In this document: positions 1 through 9,644 of the stretch, in pieces | How the letters are laid out: every line of letters begins with the position of its first letter | Position numbering within the stretch: the stretch's first letter is position 1 | From: Thalassotalea marina | Lineage (GTDB): Bacteria; Pseudomonadota; Gammaproteobacteria; Enterobacterales; Alteromonadaceae | NCBI RefSeq assembly: GCF_014656435.1 | Contig: NZ_BNCK01000005.1 | Span: 124,001-188,000 of the forward strand | DNA length: 64,000 nucleotides | Direction of reading: 5' to 3' | Program-made: the position numbers and the translations under genes | Notes under the pieces: generated by a model | Databases searched by the model: none | Seen by the model: only the letters and a program-made list of their open reading frames with translations | What the model was told of the DNA's origin: nothing

Positions 1-1962
1 CATTACATGGGCGCGGTCATAAGTTTTATCAGCGAACTCAAACGTTGTTTCATCGTGGTTAGCTGTGCCAATAAACCAAAGGTTTTCGGGTATTTTAATT
101 TTTCTTCCGTCAATTAACTTTTCAGGCCCATTAGGTTGTCCTGTTGTCATCAACGTAAGAATACGGTCTTTGGGATCTAACTCTAAAGCAGAAAGAAATT
201 CTGCAAAATATTGTTCTGGTCTGGAAAGGTTCATTTCATCTAGTAAAACGATGTATGGACGATCACTGTATGCCGGTGATTGTGCTTCATATAAAGCTTG
301 TAAAGTTTCTTGCTCGTAAAACTTCTTCTCGAACGCATTAAAGTGACCAATTAAATCTCCTTTATCACGCCAGCCAGCTTGAACAGATATGGTTTTCACA
401 CCACCACCAACAGCTCTTGCAAATGCTTTTGCTAAGCTTGTTTTACCTGTGCCGCTGATCCCTTGTAGGATATGTAAACGGCTCATAGCAAGGCCAGCAA
501 TAAACAGCCAAATATCTTCAAGGCGATAGTACAATTCTTTCTGTTCATGAGAGTCCCAAGCAATACGATGCTGAAGCTCTTCTGCAAAGTTTCTTAATGA
601 AGGAATAGACTCTGTTATCCCTTTAGCTCTAAGTTTGCTATCAAGCTCTAAAAGAGCTGGGAATGCGGTTTTAGCCTGTTGCTTATTAACTAGATCATCA
701 ACATCAGCGCTCAACTGATCAACTGCGGCCTTAAGTAATTGATTGTGTTTTTCCAAAGTTTGTTTCTGCTTTTGAACTTGCTCTAACTCAATAACGGACA
801 TTCTACTTTTTGTAAGCTGCACTTTGTTTTGCTGTAGCTCTGCATGAGCATTATTGTATTCTTGCTCTAATGCTTCGTAGGTCTTTTTAAGCTCTTTGTA
901 ATTTTGTTCAAGCTGTTCGCTAGGCTTCTCATCTAACTGCAAACGCAGTTTGTTTACCGCTTGTTTGTAATGATTAAGTTGCTCTAAAACCTCTTGCGGC
1001 GTAGCGTCACCAAATTGTCTCTCTATGTCCTTAAATGAACTCAACTTTTCAAGTAACTGCTTTTCACCTTGGTCATACTGAGCAATTTGCTTTTCAAGGT
1101 TAGACTTCTGATTTTCAAGTGAAGATATCTGATAGGTGAATTCTTTTTCAATTTCATCTTTTAGTGAAATTTTAAAACTACTCGCTTCTTCATTGGTTAG
1201 TTGTGCTTGCTTACGCTTTCTCTCAATTAGTATTTTCTCTTGGTTTAATTGGAACTCTTTTTCGTCTAACTCAGCTTCTTTAGAAGATAACTTTTGTAGC
1301 TTTTCTTCGAGCAAGGCTTTTTCCGTTTCATTCAACGACTGTTTTGCTTTAGTTAGCTCAGCTACTTCTTTTTCAAGATTTAATTTTTTCTGCTCCAATG
1401 ATTCGCGAAGCTTATTTTGCTTTTCCTCAAACGAATCCAGCATTTCCATGTGTTTTGCGGCAAACCCATTTTCAGCATCAAGTTCTTGCTCTTTTAGCTC
1501 TTCGAGTTTGTTGGCTATTTCAGCCGTATCTTCTGCATTCTTCTTTTTGTTCGCTAATAGCTCTTTAGATTGCTTATCTAATTCTTTTTTTTCTAACTCG
1601 ATTTTCTTTTTAAGTTCTTCAACCGAGTCTTCTAATTGCTTTGATCTTGATAAACTCTGTTTATTATCCGCTTCAATCTTCTTGTTTTGCTCTACTAGTT
1701 TTTTAAGTTCGCCAACCAAAGTTTGAATATCGTTGCCATAAGATTCTGATGCTTCTTTTTTTTGCTCTTCACTTGCAGCATCATGAGAAGCTTTTACTTG
1801 TCTAAATTGGTCTGCAATTGCCCCTAAAACTGAATCGCTATCGCTTGCTGCAAAATTGCCAACGGCAGCTAATGCACTACCTATTTTATCTGTTGTAGGG
1901 TTTGGGGTATTTGTTACATTTGCAGCTACAGGCTGCTTCCGTGCTTTGTTTCGTTTTGCCAT
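1..1962 (-). CDS. Coiled-coil McrB-like AAA+ ATPase (C-terminus beyond window)
   Basis: The visible 654 codons start at ATG 1962 and run off the window edge. After a basic, low-complexity N-terminus of about 60 residues, residues ~60-400 are rich in K, E, Q and L and look like a long coiled coil. An AAA+ ATPase domain follows. Walker A GISGTGKTS is near residue 500, Walker B YIVLLDEMNLSRPEQYF near 572 and a sensor-1-like GTANHDETT near the window edge. The LDEMN and GTAN signatures are typical of the McrB/AAA_5 group, which in McrBC drives a nuclease partner. The ATG shares its A with the TAA stop of the upstream gene (TAATG), so translation is coupled. No McrC-like partner is visible; it could lie beyond the left edge. 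The role is inferred as NTP-driven effector or scaffold of the operon. Confidence 0.8.
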   Translation of the reverse strand, partial: MAKRNKARKQPVAANVTNTPNPTTDKIGSALAAVGNFAASDSDSVLGAIADQFRQVKASHDAASEEQKKEASESYGNDIQTLVGELKKLVEQNKKIEADNKQSLSRSKQLEDSVEELKKKIELEKKELDKQSKELLANKKKNAEDTAEIANKLEELKEQELDAENGFAAKHMEMLDSFEEKQNKLRESLEQKKLNLEKEVAELTKAKQSLNETEKALLEEKLQKLSSKEAELDEKEFQLNQEKILIERKRKQAQLTNEEASSFKISLKDEIEKEFTYQISSLENQKSNLEKQIAQYDQGEKQLLEKLSSFKDIERQFGDATPQEVLEQLNHYKQAVNKLRLQLDEKPSEQLEQNYKELKKTYEALEQEYNNAHAELQQNKVQLTKSRMSVIELEQVQKQKQTLEKHNQLLKAAVDQLSADVDDLVNKQQAKTAFPALLELDSKLRAKGITESIPSLRNFAEELQHRIAWDSHEQKELYYRLEDIWLFIAGLAMSRLHILQGISGTGKTSLAKAFARAVGGGVKTISVQAGWRDKGDLIGHFNAFEKKFYEQETLQALYEAQSPAYSDRPYIVLLDEMNLSRPEQYFAEFLSALELDPKDRILTLMTTGQPNGPEKLIDGRKIKIPENLWFIGTANHDETTFEFADKTYDRAHVM

Positions 1963-3455
1963 TATTTACTTCCTAAAAAACTTTCTAAAACTATCAATAA
2001 TTCATCTACAGCATTTAAATGCTCTAAAACACTACCCTTAGAAATATTTTCACCTCCAGCGTGAGAAGCGAATTGATTTCTATCGTTAGCTAGCGGAATA
2101 ATTAGATCTAACCATTCAGAATAGCGTTGGTTTATTGATTCAATTACATCTGGATACTTTAGTAACATTGCTGCAACTAAAGGCTTTAAAGACTGATTAC
2201 CATGAGTCAAAGCACTTCTAATGCTTTTTGGTGGAACAGTAGCTAATTGATATCCCACTTCATGGCTTACCCCATCAATGCGACAATACATTTCTCTAAG
2301 TCGATTTCTGTTTTGTTGGTATTTAGGCCATTTTCCATCCCATTCAACAACCAACCTTTCCCATTCTGAGTTTGCTTCTTGAGGCTGGATAAATGTTTTC
2401 AACCAAGCCTCTAAAACACGTTGTAATTCACTTAGCAAACTATCTAGCAACTCAAATCGAGGGGATGACTCATAATTTACTTGCATCTTAACTCTCAGCA
2501 TTCCAAGTAAATGTTTTTCAATTAACGGGTACTTTTGAACCCAAGGGTACTTTGACAGCAACTCAACTTTTGCTGACTCTTCAAATTGAAGAATTTGTTC
2601 TTGGTAACTGGATACATACCCTTCTTCAGCGATACCCATAACCTCATTAACTCTGGAAGCAAAGTGCTTATTTGAATCCAACAACTGTTCAGCAACATCA
2701 TTAAGCTCAGGAAGGGTTTCCGTTAGTCCCGTTGGGTCAGATAAATACCACGAGCGCTCACCAGAAATTGTTGAAAATAGCTTGGTGTGGATAAACGCTG
2801 CGATAGGTTCAGGCTCAATAAACTCAATTGAGTAGGTAACTTCCAACGCATCGTCAGATATATAAAAATCAGCTTGCTTTAACTGGTTCAATACTCTGCG
2901 ATAGGCTCTTAAGCTGGTGTTCATTTGCTCTGACGTTGGCGCTTCTGGCTTAACGCTATTACTTATTAACAAGGGCTTTACTAACTTCCCAGAGCCTTTA
3001 CTTCGAACAAATTGAGGGAAACGCTCACTGAAATCCATGCCTTCAATGTGCGGTAGTGTAGAAAGTACCCTCGGCATCAACTTTCCCGTTGTTGCATCTT
3101 GAAGTATGTAATAACTTGTTTTCTCGTTTGTAGATTCTTCTACACCTAAAAGTAACTGCTTGGCTTTGTCTGTATGGCTCCAACCGTCAAGGTAACCGTC
3201 ATTAGTTAACTGAGCTAATATGTGCCTGATAAGCTCTTTATCTAAATTGCTATATCGGCATAATTTTTCGTTGTCACGGCACCCTGCCAAAATTAGCTTT
3301 AACACCAACATCTGAAAAATATTTAAACTTGGTTTACTTTTGGGCGCAGCTACCCGCCATAGATAAAACGGCCAAAAGATATCTTTTTCATTCTGGTATC
3401 GATTCAGCTTACTTTTCAAGTAGCAAGCATCTTGAATATCTCTATGTGTAATCAT
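1962..3455 (-). CDS. Unknown protein with C-terminal HEPN-like R-x5-H motif
   Basis: A 497-residue protein read from ATG 3455, which overlaps the helicase stop as ATGA; a start 12 codons upstream would overlap the helicase further and looks less likely. I do not recognise the family over most of its length. The N-terminal ~100 residues look helical and may contain a winged-helix-like part. The C-terminal ~80 residues are helical and contain NDRNQFASHAGG, in which Arg459 and His465 form an R-x5-H pair of the type (R-x4-6-H) that marks HEPN ribonucleases. HEPN proteins in defence operons often cleave RNA. The HEPN reading rests on one motif and must be tested by structure prediction. Its stop TAA is fused to the ATG of the following AAA+ gene, placing it in one translationally coupled set. 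Confidence 0.6.
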   Translation of the reverse strand: MITHRDIQDACYLKSKLNRYQNEKDIFWPFYLWRVAAPKSKPSLNIFQMLVLKLILAGCRDNEKLCRYSNLDKELIRHILAQLTNDGYLDGWSHTDKAKQLLLGVEESTNEKTSYYILQDATTGKLMPRVLSTLPHIEGMDFSERFPQFVRSKGSGKLVKPLLISNSVKPEAPTSEQMNTSLRAYRRVLNQLKQADFYISDDALEVTYSIEFIEPEPIAAFIHTKLFSTISGERSWYLSDPTGLTETLPELNDVAEQLLDSNKHFASRVNEVMGIAEEGYVSSYQEQILQFEESAKVELLSKYPWVQKYPLIEKHLLGMLRVKMQVNYESSPRFELLDSLLSELQRVLEAWLKTFIQPQEANSEWERLVVEWDGKWPKYQQNRNRLREMYCRIDGVSHEVGYQLATVPPKSIRSALTHGNQSLKPLVAAMLLKYPDVIESINQRYSEWLDLIIPLANDRNQFASHAGGENISKGSVLEHLNAVDELLIVLESFLGSK

Positions 3456-6400
3456 GATTTCACCCCACAGAGTTCGTGAATAAATGCCCATACTTGAGGA
3501 ATGGCTTTTTCAGCTGACTCGCCAGAAAACATCGCTTTATCACCAACAACTTTAATTAAACTCTTAGCTCGACTAAACGCCACATTTAAACGGTTTGGTG
3601 TGCGAATGAAGCCATATTTTTTTCGGTATGCATTCTCATCTGATGCCGAAAAGTCATTAGAGCGAACCGTTGATAGAATCACCACATCAAACTCTTTCCC
3701 CTGAAAAGCATCAACAGAGCCAACTCGAATTTTTTCTTCTCCTTCTTCAGTTGTTTTAAAGCCAGGCAGATACTCCCAACCATCTTTTGATTTTTGGCAA
3801 ATGCCTGCTTGCGCAAGCTTATTTAAAATTAACTCTCGCTGAGCTGCAAAGAAGGTAATCACACCCACACTTAAATTAGGATTTTCTGCAAACAACTCTT
3901 GCACTTCACTAACAACTTTTTGTGCTTCGCAATCGCGTTGCCAACTAGTACCTGAACGCTGCTCTTTGCCTGACTGTAATGGCAGGTCAATCCACTCGGC
4001 TACTTTACCCTTATACTTAGCAATACCGAGATCGAAATGATCTTTACTTAAGCCTGCTTCAAGTTTTGGCTCTCCTTCAGCTTCATAAAACGAACGACTA
4101 ACAAATCCGCCGATATCTGGATGCATCCTAAACTGGGTATCTAGCATCACAGTTCGTTGAATACCGTCCTTGGCTTGGCGAGCTTTCAATTGCGTATATA
4201 ATCGCTCGAAAAGACTCATTTTGATTGCTTTGGCAGTCTCTTGTTGCAAGTCACCTGCTTCAATCATTTCTTTTTCAATATCGGGTTCTAACATTTGCGG
4301 TAGCTGGAAGTGATCTCCAACCAATACGATCCGCTTCGCTGCCAGTGCCATTGGAATAAACAAATCAAGCGGGTTTGCTCTGGCAGCTTCATCCACAATG
4401 ACCGTATCGAAGGTAAAGTCTTCGCCAACTTCATCTAAAGAAGCATTAATTTGCTCTTTATACTTTACAACCTGTTGACCCGCAGAGCGCTGGCACGATG
4501 CACCAATTGACGTTGTGTAGTCTCTTACACTTTTTGCAAGGTAATCCGGTTGATACTTGATTAAGTCTAAATACTCCTCGATAACATCAGGTATTCCCGC
4601 TGCACAATTCATTGCGTGTTTAGCGATAACTTCATTCAATTGATGAAGCGTTGATATTTCTTCTTTTGAAAGCTCAACTTGTAACGACTTAGGTCGGTAA
4701 TCGGGGATTAAATCATCGAGTAACTTATTTTTGATTTCTTTAATTTTTTCAAAATCTTCAGCACTGAGAGTCAGCTTTTCGATAATTTCATCAAGAACTT
4801 CAACTTCTTCTTCGTATCGCCCCGTTCTGCGTAAAGCGGATAGACACTTGAAAGACTGTTCATAGCCATCATCGTCATACGCTCGTTCAGAGGTTCGTAA
4901 ACCTCTAACTTGGCTCAGCAACAAAGAATTAGAAGTTGGGTTGTTCTCATCGACTTGAGTGTCAAACTGTTGCTCAAGTTTTGCTTTCAAGGACTGAGGT
5001 ATATCAAAACCGTGATTTATCCTAAGATTATCAATATCCTCAAGAAGACTTTTTATCCGCTCGTGTTTTTGTTTTTTATCTACACGAGAAGCTAGAATTG
5101 TCGCTATATCCTTGCGAATGTTTTTTATAATTTTATAACTGCCGTCATTTTGAGCTAACTCATTCGCAACTTCAGTTAAACTACTTGTTTGTTTCTGACT
5201 CCACTGCTCCAATAAATAAGGGGCGCGGGTATTGTCATCCGCTCTAATCGCCGGAATACCAAATGCCTCAGATCTAGCGATGACATTATCCACCGCATCA
5301 TTTTGATAGCTAGTAAGTAGTATTTGCCCCGTTAAATTGCTTTTATGCTCTTCTGCCAACCTATTTTGCAGCGCACTAATAACTTGGGTTTTCCCCGTAC
5401 CTGGAGGGCCGAGAATTAAGGCAATATCAGGTGTATTAAGAGCGACATCTAATGCTTCTATCTGCTTTGCCGTTGGCTCACCTTTGAATGATCTTCTCGC
5501 CGCAGCGGTTAACGGCTTCAATTTATTTTTGGCTTGTTTTTGCCTAGAAATACTAAAATCTTGATCTTCAATTAAAAGACGTAGGTCTTTCATTGGATTC
5601 AAAAAGCCTGTTATTGAATCCCTTGCTTGCTCACGTCGTTGCATTTGTACAATTGAGCCACTAATTGACAAATAAATAACACCTTTATCTTCAGGCTTTC
5701 CGTAAGAGTTTAAATTGAGAGTTATATACTGATTAGTATGACCCGAAAATTGAGCAGCAATACTCTCTACCTTTTCATCCTTTTCAAGCCCTATATCACC
5801 AATATTATTCTCTAACCAGCTAGGCAAGCGCTTGTTGATCTCTAACGTATGGTTAGGCTCTTCTCTTAAAATTGCGGCAAGCTGTTTAACTTTCTCAATA
5901 TCTTTTTCTTGGAAGTAAAACTTCCATTTCACACCATCAACCGAGTCTTCTTTATCGATTTTGATATAACGAACAAAGCCAGCGTTATTGGCAAGTTCCA
6001 CCGCTTTTTCTTTAACTTTTTGGTTGTATTGATTCCATAAGTTTATGTATGTTGAATTATCTCGATTTAACTCCTCAAGCTTTTGCTTCACTAAAGGGTC
6101 TTGAATTCGAGCTGCAACCGTATAGTCAACAAACGATAATTCACAATCTATAGAACTCAAATCGAACTTAACCTTACGGCGCAATTTCTTAACCGATTTC
6201 GCCCACATCCTTTGCTCTGGAGTATATTGCACTTCTAGCAAACTCGTTTTCCCTACAATCGTTAGCCCTCTATTTTCAGCAACGCTAGCATTACTGATTG
6301 CTATGAGCACTTTCGATTGGTTATTTACATCAAGTACAAACTCGTTTTTTAGCCAATCTGTTACGCTATCAATGTCTTTGTTTTTTAGCTTTGCGAGTTT

Positions 6401-6730
6401 AGCAACTTGCTCAATAGTGTTTTCATCTACAGAAACTTGCAGCTCATGAAAATCCAAATTATTCGAAAAGCAGGGGATCGCTTGAATAAGCACCTTGTTT
6501 TCTTGTTTAGAAATCGGTATCCAAATAAAGTGCTCAATGTCACCATAGCTATCAAATACTTCAGCGTTAGTAACCTGTGCCAAAAGCTCATTTTGTTTCA
6601 TAAACAGCTCATCGTGGATAATGTGAAAAGAGATGTCTTGTTCACAATCAAAAGCCGAAATAGCATCCTCTTCTATAGCAACTTCAATTATCTTTTCTTG
6701 AGTTAAATGTTTAAGATCTTGTGTATTCAT
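3452..6730 (-). CDS. Superfamily 1 helicase (UPF1/AAA_11-AAA_12 type)
   Basis: A 1092-residue protein with an SF1 (Upf1/Dna2-like) helicase core. Walker A GPPGTGKT is at residues 441-448; then come Walker B VIVDEAARANPLDLF, the motif III block VLVGDHFQLPQM, motif IV-like TQFRMHPDIGGFVS, motif V VDAFQGKEFDVVI and motif VI LNVAFSRAKSLI. All motifs needed for ATP-dependent nucleic-acid translocation are intact. The N-terminal ~400 residues have no motif I recognise and probably contain a nucleic-acid or partner binding domain. ATG 6730 follows the kinase stop by 4 bp. The 3' end overlaps the next gene by ATGA. In this operon it is the likely nucleic-acid remodelling component, downstream of a kinase/phosphatase/vWA triad. 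Confidence 0.88.
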   Translation of the reverse strand: MNTQDLKHLTQEKIIEVAIEEDAISAFDCEQDISFHIIHDELFMKQNELLAQVTNAEVFDSYGDIEHFIWIPISKQENKVLIQAIPCFSNNLDFHELQVSVDENTIEQVAKLAKLKNKDIDSVTDWLKNEFVLDVNNQSKVLIAISNASVAENRGLTIVGKTSLLEVQYTPEQRMWAKSVKKLRRKVKFDLSSIDCELSFVDYTVAARIQDPLVKQKLEELNRDNSTYINLWNQYNQKVKEKAVELANNAGFVRYIKIDKEDSVDGVKWKFYFQEKDIEKVKQLAAILREEPNHTLEINKRLPSWLENNIGDIGLEKDEKVESIAAQFSGHTNQYITLNLNSYGKPEDKGVIYLSISGSIVQMQRREQARDSITGFLNPMKDLRLLIEDQDFSISRQKQAKNKLKPLTAAARRSFKGEPTAKQIEALDVALNTPDIALILGPPGTGKTQVISALQNRLAEEHKSNLTGQILLTSYQNDAVDNVIARSEAFGIPAIRADDNTRAPYLLEQWSQKQTSSLTEVANELAQNDGSYKIIKNIRKDIATILASRVDKKQKHERIKSLLEDIDNLRINHGFDIPQSLKAKLEQQFDTQVDENNPTSNSLLLSQVRGLRTSERAYDDDGYEQSFKCLSALRRTGRYEEEVEVLDEIIEKLTLSAEDFEKIKEIKNKLLDDLIPDYRPKSLQVELSKEEISTLHQLNEVIAKHAMNCAAGIPDVIEEYLDLIKYQPDYLAKSVRDYTTSIGASCQRSAGQQVVKYKEQINASLDEVGEDFTFDTVIVDEAARANPLDLFIPMALAAKRIVLVGDHFQLPQMLEPDIEKEMIEAGDLQQETAKAIKMSLFERLYTQLKARQAKDGIQRTVMLDTQFRMHPDIGGFVSRSFYEAEGEPKLEAGLSKDHFDLGIAKYKGKVAEWIDLPLQSGKEQRSGTSWQRDCEAQKVVSEVQELFAENPNLSVGVITFFAAQRELILNKLAQAGICQKSKDGWEYLPGFKTTEEGEEKIRVGSVDAFQGKEFDVVILSTVRSNDFSASDENAYRKKYGFIRTPNRLNVAFSRAKSLIKVVGDKAMFSGESAEKAIPQVWAFIHELCGVKS

Positions 6731-6734
6731 CAGC

Positions 6735-8195
6735 CTACCACCTCAACCTAAACAAGTTAGCTATTTGCGGTTCAGGGGTCTCGACGATTGGCTTAATGAG
6801 TAGCCATTGATTAGCTCTTGTCGAAGCCGGTATTGGTGTTTTCGAGTTGAACGTTTGAAGTTTGTTTTTACCCATCCCCATCTCAAAAGATTTAGCACCT
6901 ATTGGAGTGATCTCTAAACCCTCTTTGGAAAAGTGTATCGACAGTAGCTCTTGTGATTCAGACCAGTACATAGAACCAGGGCAAGAGTTTTTAATTACGA
7001 TGGTTTCGCCAATATTAAGCGTTTGGTTATATCCAGTATCAACGTATGTATCGTAAATGGTTGTGTTAGGTAGCTCTAAAATGGATAAATCTTGGAGGTT
7101 ATTACGAATATACAAGACTTGGCTATTGTTCATTGAAGTGCCACAGAAAGGACACTCTAAATGGCCGTCACTCACCAAGAAGTTAAAAGAAGCATTACAT
7201 TCGTTGTTTTGGCACTTCACTAGCATATGCGCAAGCTGTTCAAAGACTTCCGCCCATTCACTTAAACTCGGTCTGGCTAGCGGATCGTTTTTACCCGCGT
7301 TAAAGCATTGCTCAAATAAATTTGAAAGAGGCTTAAGCGCTACCAGCTCTAATGGAATGCCTTTGGGGTAATCTTCATCTAGCGCATTTGCATGATCAGT
7401 TGGGTGGTATATCCAAGGTAACTCCCCCTTAAACGCTCGCTCTTCGTCTTCAAGTGTACCATTTTCAACACCTTCACCGATAAATGGATGATTAGTTGTT
7501 AATAGCTTCATCGCGACGATTGCAAAGCTCCATGCATCCGTTAACGAGGAAACAAAGCTATCGCCATTAACAACTTCTGGTGCACCAAAACCAGGACTAA
7601 AAATACGACCTGGCTTGCCTTCATCTACTAATGAATCGAAACTTTCACGTTGATTAACACAAATGTTGTCACAGTCAATCAACCACACTTCTGAGTAATC
7701 TGGGTTTTCTGAAACAAAAATATTAGCCGGAGATAAGTCACCGTACGCTAAACCTCTTGCATGAAGATCTGACAGTGTTCTGGCGAGCTTTGCCAGAATA
7801 GTCATTCGACGTTTTAAGCCACCCGTTGATAAGTAATGCTCTGGTGAACCCTCCGCAGCAATTAACTCTTCAGTTTCATTCATTAACGATTCTAGAGGAA
7901 TTAATCCGTCCATCAGCTCCATTGCATAACCAAAGTTATTCCCTTTCATAGCTATGCGCGAGAATGGTTTAGCAATGTTTAATTGCTCTAAAGGTTGTCT
8001 CATTAACCAATGAACATGCTCAAGCCAATTTCTCTTTTTATCTTTATCTCGCTGCGTGCTCATTTTAACCAGCACGTTATCAACCTGAGTTGTACAAACA
8101 ACTCCCTGACCACCTTGACCTATCTTTTTGACTAACTCAAACTCTTGACCAAAAGTGTCGGTTACAATGCGCTTTTTTGTTTGTTCACTTGTCAT
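6735..8195 (-). CDS. Ser/Thr protein kinase with zinc ribbon (TerY-P type)
   Basis: A eukaryotic-like protein kinase of 486 residues from ATG 8195, which has AAAGG about 10 bases upstream; a GTG at 8219 would add eight residues but lacks a clear ribosome site. The glycine loop IGQGGQGVV is at 25-33, the catalytic loop YGDLSPANIF at 151-160 (D in the HRD position) and the metal-binding block IDCDN at 173-177 (replacing DFG). A four-cysteine zinc ribbon (C328, C333, C348, C351) follows, and then a beta-rich C-terminus that may be FHA-like. Kinase plus zinc ribbon next to PP2C and vWA genes is the layout of the TerY-P triad, known from comparative genomics of Ter-type stress systems and proposed in phage defence. 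The substrate is unknown. Confidence 0.87.
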   Translation of the reverse strand: MTSEQTKKRIVTDTFGQEFELVKKIGQGGQGVVCTTQVDNVLVKMSTQRDKDKKRNWLEHVHWLMRQPLEQLNIAKPFSRIAMKGNNFGYAMELMDGLIPLESLMNETEELIAAEGSPEHYLSTGGLKRRMTILAKLARTLSDLHARGLAYGDLSPANIFVSENPDYSEVWLIDCDNICVNQRESFDSLVDEGKPGRIFSPGFGAPEVVNGDSFVSSLTDAWSFAIVAMKLLTTNHPFIGEGVENGTLEDEERAFKGELPWIYHPTDHANALDEDYPKGIPLELVALKPLSNLFEQCFNAGKNDPLARPSLSEWAEVFEQLAHMLVKCQNNECNASFNFLVSDGHLECPFCGTSMNNSQVLYIRNNLQDLSILELPNTTIYDTYVDTGYNQTLNIGETIVIKNSCPGSMYWSESQELLSIHFSKEGLEITPIGAKSFEMGMGKNKLQTFNSKTPIPASTRANQWLLIKPIVETPEPQIANLFRLRW

Positions 8196-8221
8196 TTTTT
8201 TATAACCTTTATTTTGCACAG

Positions 8222-8911
8222 TCAGCTCAAAACCAATAGTGCGAGGGTTTTATCATCTGTGTGATTCGGTGTACCCCAGTTCCTAAATTCGTTTTTTAAC
8301 CAAGTCTTAGCTTGTCTAATACTCTTGCCCTTAGTGCTTTGAACAATCGAATTTGCAAAATCCAGCTCCATGCCTTGGTTTAAGTCTTCACTAATGCCAT
8401 CGGTCATTAGCGCAATCACATCGCCTAAACTCAATTGCTGCTGCGTTACCTGCCAGTCAGAAAACTGTTTAGATTTACCTAAGCCTGTAGTGATGTTGCC
8501 AAAATCATTTGTATCCGAATGCTCAGTTATCTGTTGCGAAGTTAAAATTAAACCGTCACCTAACTGAAAAGTTCTTAGCTTTCCGCTATCAGAAACCCAG
8601 GCAATCAAACACGTTGTCACTGCATCGCTAGCTTTAATATCGCCAAGCGAGTTCAACCACTTTTGATAAACCCGCTTGATAAGTGCTTTACTTTCAATGC
8701 TGAAATCAACTGCCCTAATCACATCAAATGCAGCTCGACATGCTTGTTTTGACCCCACATCCGAATGAGGCTTAGACCCCATACCATCACAAACAACAGC
8801 GAGCCAACCACTTGGCACCCTTTTTACAAGCGCTGAATCTTGATTGGGCTGACCATTGAGTAAATGACCAGGCCCAATGACAGAAACACTTAGATAGCGA
8901 ATACTTACCAT
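8222..8911 (-). CDS. PP2C-family protein phosphatase (TerY-P type)
   Basis: A 229-residue PP2C-type Ser/Thr phosphatase. Metal-binding residues can be seen in the early NQD (Asp25), the hallmark CDGMG at 41-45 and the later ALMTDGISED block; a C-terminal TDDKTL supplies the usual last aspartate. The protein is a bare catalytic domain, slightly shorter than many PP2C enzymes, with no membrane segment. It presumably reverses phosphorylation by the kinase encoded just downstream, within the vWA-phosphatase-kinase triad. The start ATG lies inside the last codons of the vWA gene (7-bp overlap), so the two are translationally coupled. Confidence 0.9.
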   Translation of the reverse strand: MVSIRYLSVSVIGPGHLLNGQPNQDSALVKRVPSGWLAVVCDGMGSKPHSDVGSKQACRAAFDVIRAVDFSIESKALIKRVYQKWLNSLGDIKASDAVTTCLIAWVSDSGKLRTFQLGDGLILTSQQITEHSDTNDFGNITTGLGKSKQFSDWQVTQQQLSLGDVIALMTDGISEDLNQGMELDFANSIVQSTKGKSIRQAKTWLKNEFRNWGTPNHTDDKTLALLVLS

Positions 8912-9597
8912 TGGCCTTCTAGATCTAAGCCTAAATCGTCGTCATCGTTGCCTAACTCATCAAAGTTAATCGGTACGAGTTCGTTAGGGGTTCTACTCTG
9001 AGAGCGTGCTGTTACGCTCATGGTTACCGCTCTAAAGAAACGGTGAATATCTCTGGCTTCATTGGCTTTAAATACTGGCGCTTCTAAGTCATTGTTAAAT
9101 GCTTCAAGTACATCGATATTCGCTTCAGCCCCTATCGCCATTGCAAAGCGACTGGCTTTTTGACCGCGTTCACTCGTGGTTAAACGTTCTAAACCTGCTT
9201 GCCAACTGTCGGTTGGAATACCGTCAGAAAGTAAAATTAGTACAGGACGATAATCGCGGGATGTGATCAGTTCTTTATCTTCAAGCACCTCAGTCGCTAA
9301 TTCGAACGCATGACCCATCGGTGTGCGACCAATCGCATCAAGTGGCTGCATAGCTTCTATTTCAGATGCTTTAGCAAGTGGTAGATGCATTTCAGCCTTA
9401 TCACCGCCAAAGGTGATTAAGCCCACTTGAATTTCAGCTTGTCGAGCTGACTCTTGTCTAAAGGTCGAAACCATGTTTTGAACGGCTTCATTTAGGGCTG
9501 CGATCTTACCGTCTACCGACATACTGCCACTGGTATCCGCTAGAATAATAACAGGGAGTGCTCTAGCTTTTGCTACTGCGAATTTCTTTAAACTCAT
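8905..9597 (-). CDS. TerY-like von Willebrand factor A domain protein
   Basis: A 230-residue protein that is almost entirely a vWA domain with a complete metal-ion-dependent adhesion site: DTSGSMS at 21-27, the threonine in GRTPMGHAFE, and the aspartate in LILLSDGIPTDSW. It resembles TerY-type soluble vWA proteins, which bind divalent metal and partner proteins. The tail (after ~205) is acidic (GNDDDDLGLDLEG) and is probably disordered; it could be a phosphorylation or docking site. It opens the kinase-phosphatase-vWA triad and overlaps the PP2C gene by 7 bp. A tellurite function should not be assumed: no TerB, TerC, TerD or TerZ-type gene is in the window. Confidence 0.9.
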   Translation of the reverse strand: MSLKKFAVAKARALPVIILADTSGSMSVDGKIAALNEAVQNMVSTFRQESARQAEIQVGLITFGGDKAEMHLPLAKASEIEAMQPLDAIGRTPMGHAFELATEVLEDKELITSRDYRPVLILLSDGIPTDSWQAGLERLTTSERGQKASRFAMAIGAEANIDVLEAFNNDLEAPVFKANEARDIHRFFRAVTMSVTARSQSRTPNELVPINFDELGNDDDDLGLDLEGQW

Positions 9598-9644
9598 TTT
9601 CTATCCTTTTAATTTTGATTAACTGTATGGCAATCAAACTTCAA

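Noticed and set aside
1136-1726. 196-codon Ser/Phe-rich open frame on the plus strand
   Set aside because: It is the antisense of the Lys/Glu/Gln-rich coiled coil of the AAA+ gene and has the low-complexity composition of a shadow frame.
8905-9597. Tellurite resistance function
   Set aside because: TerY-like vWA proteins occur outside tellurite operons, and no terB, terC, terD or terZ-type gene is present.
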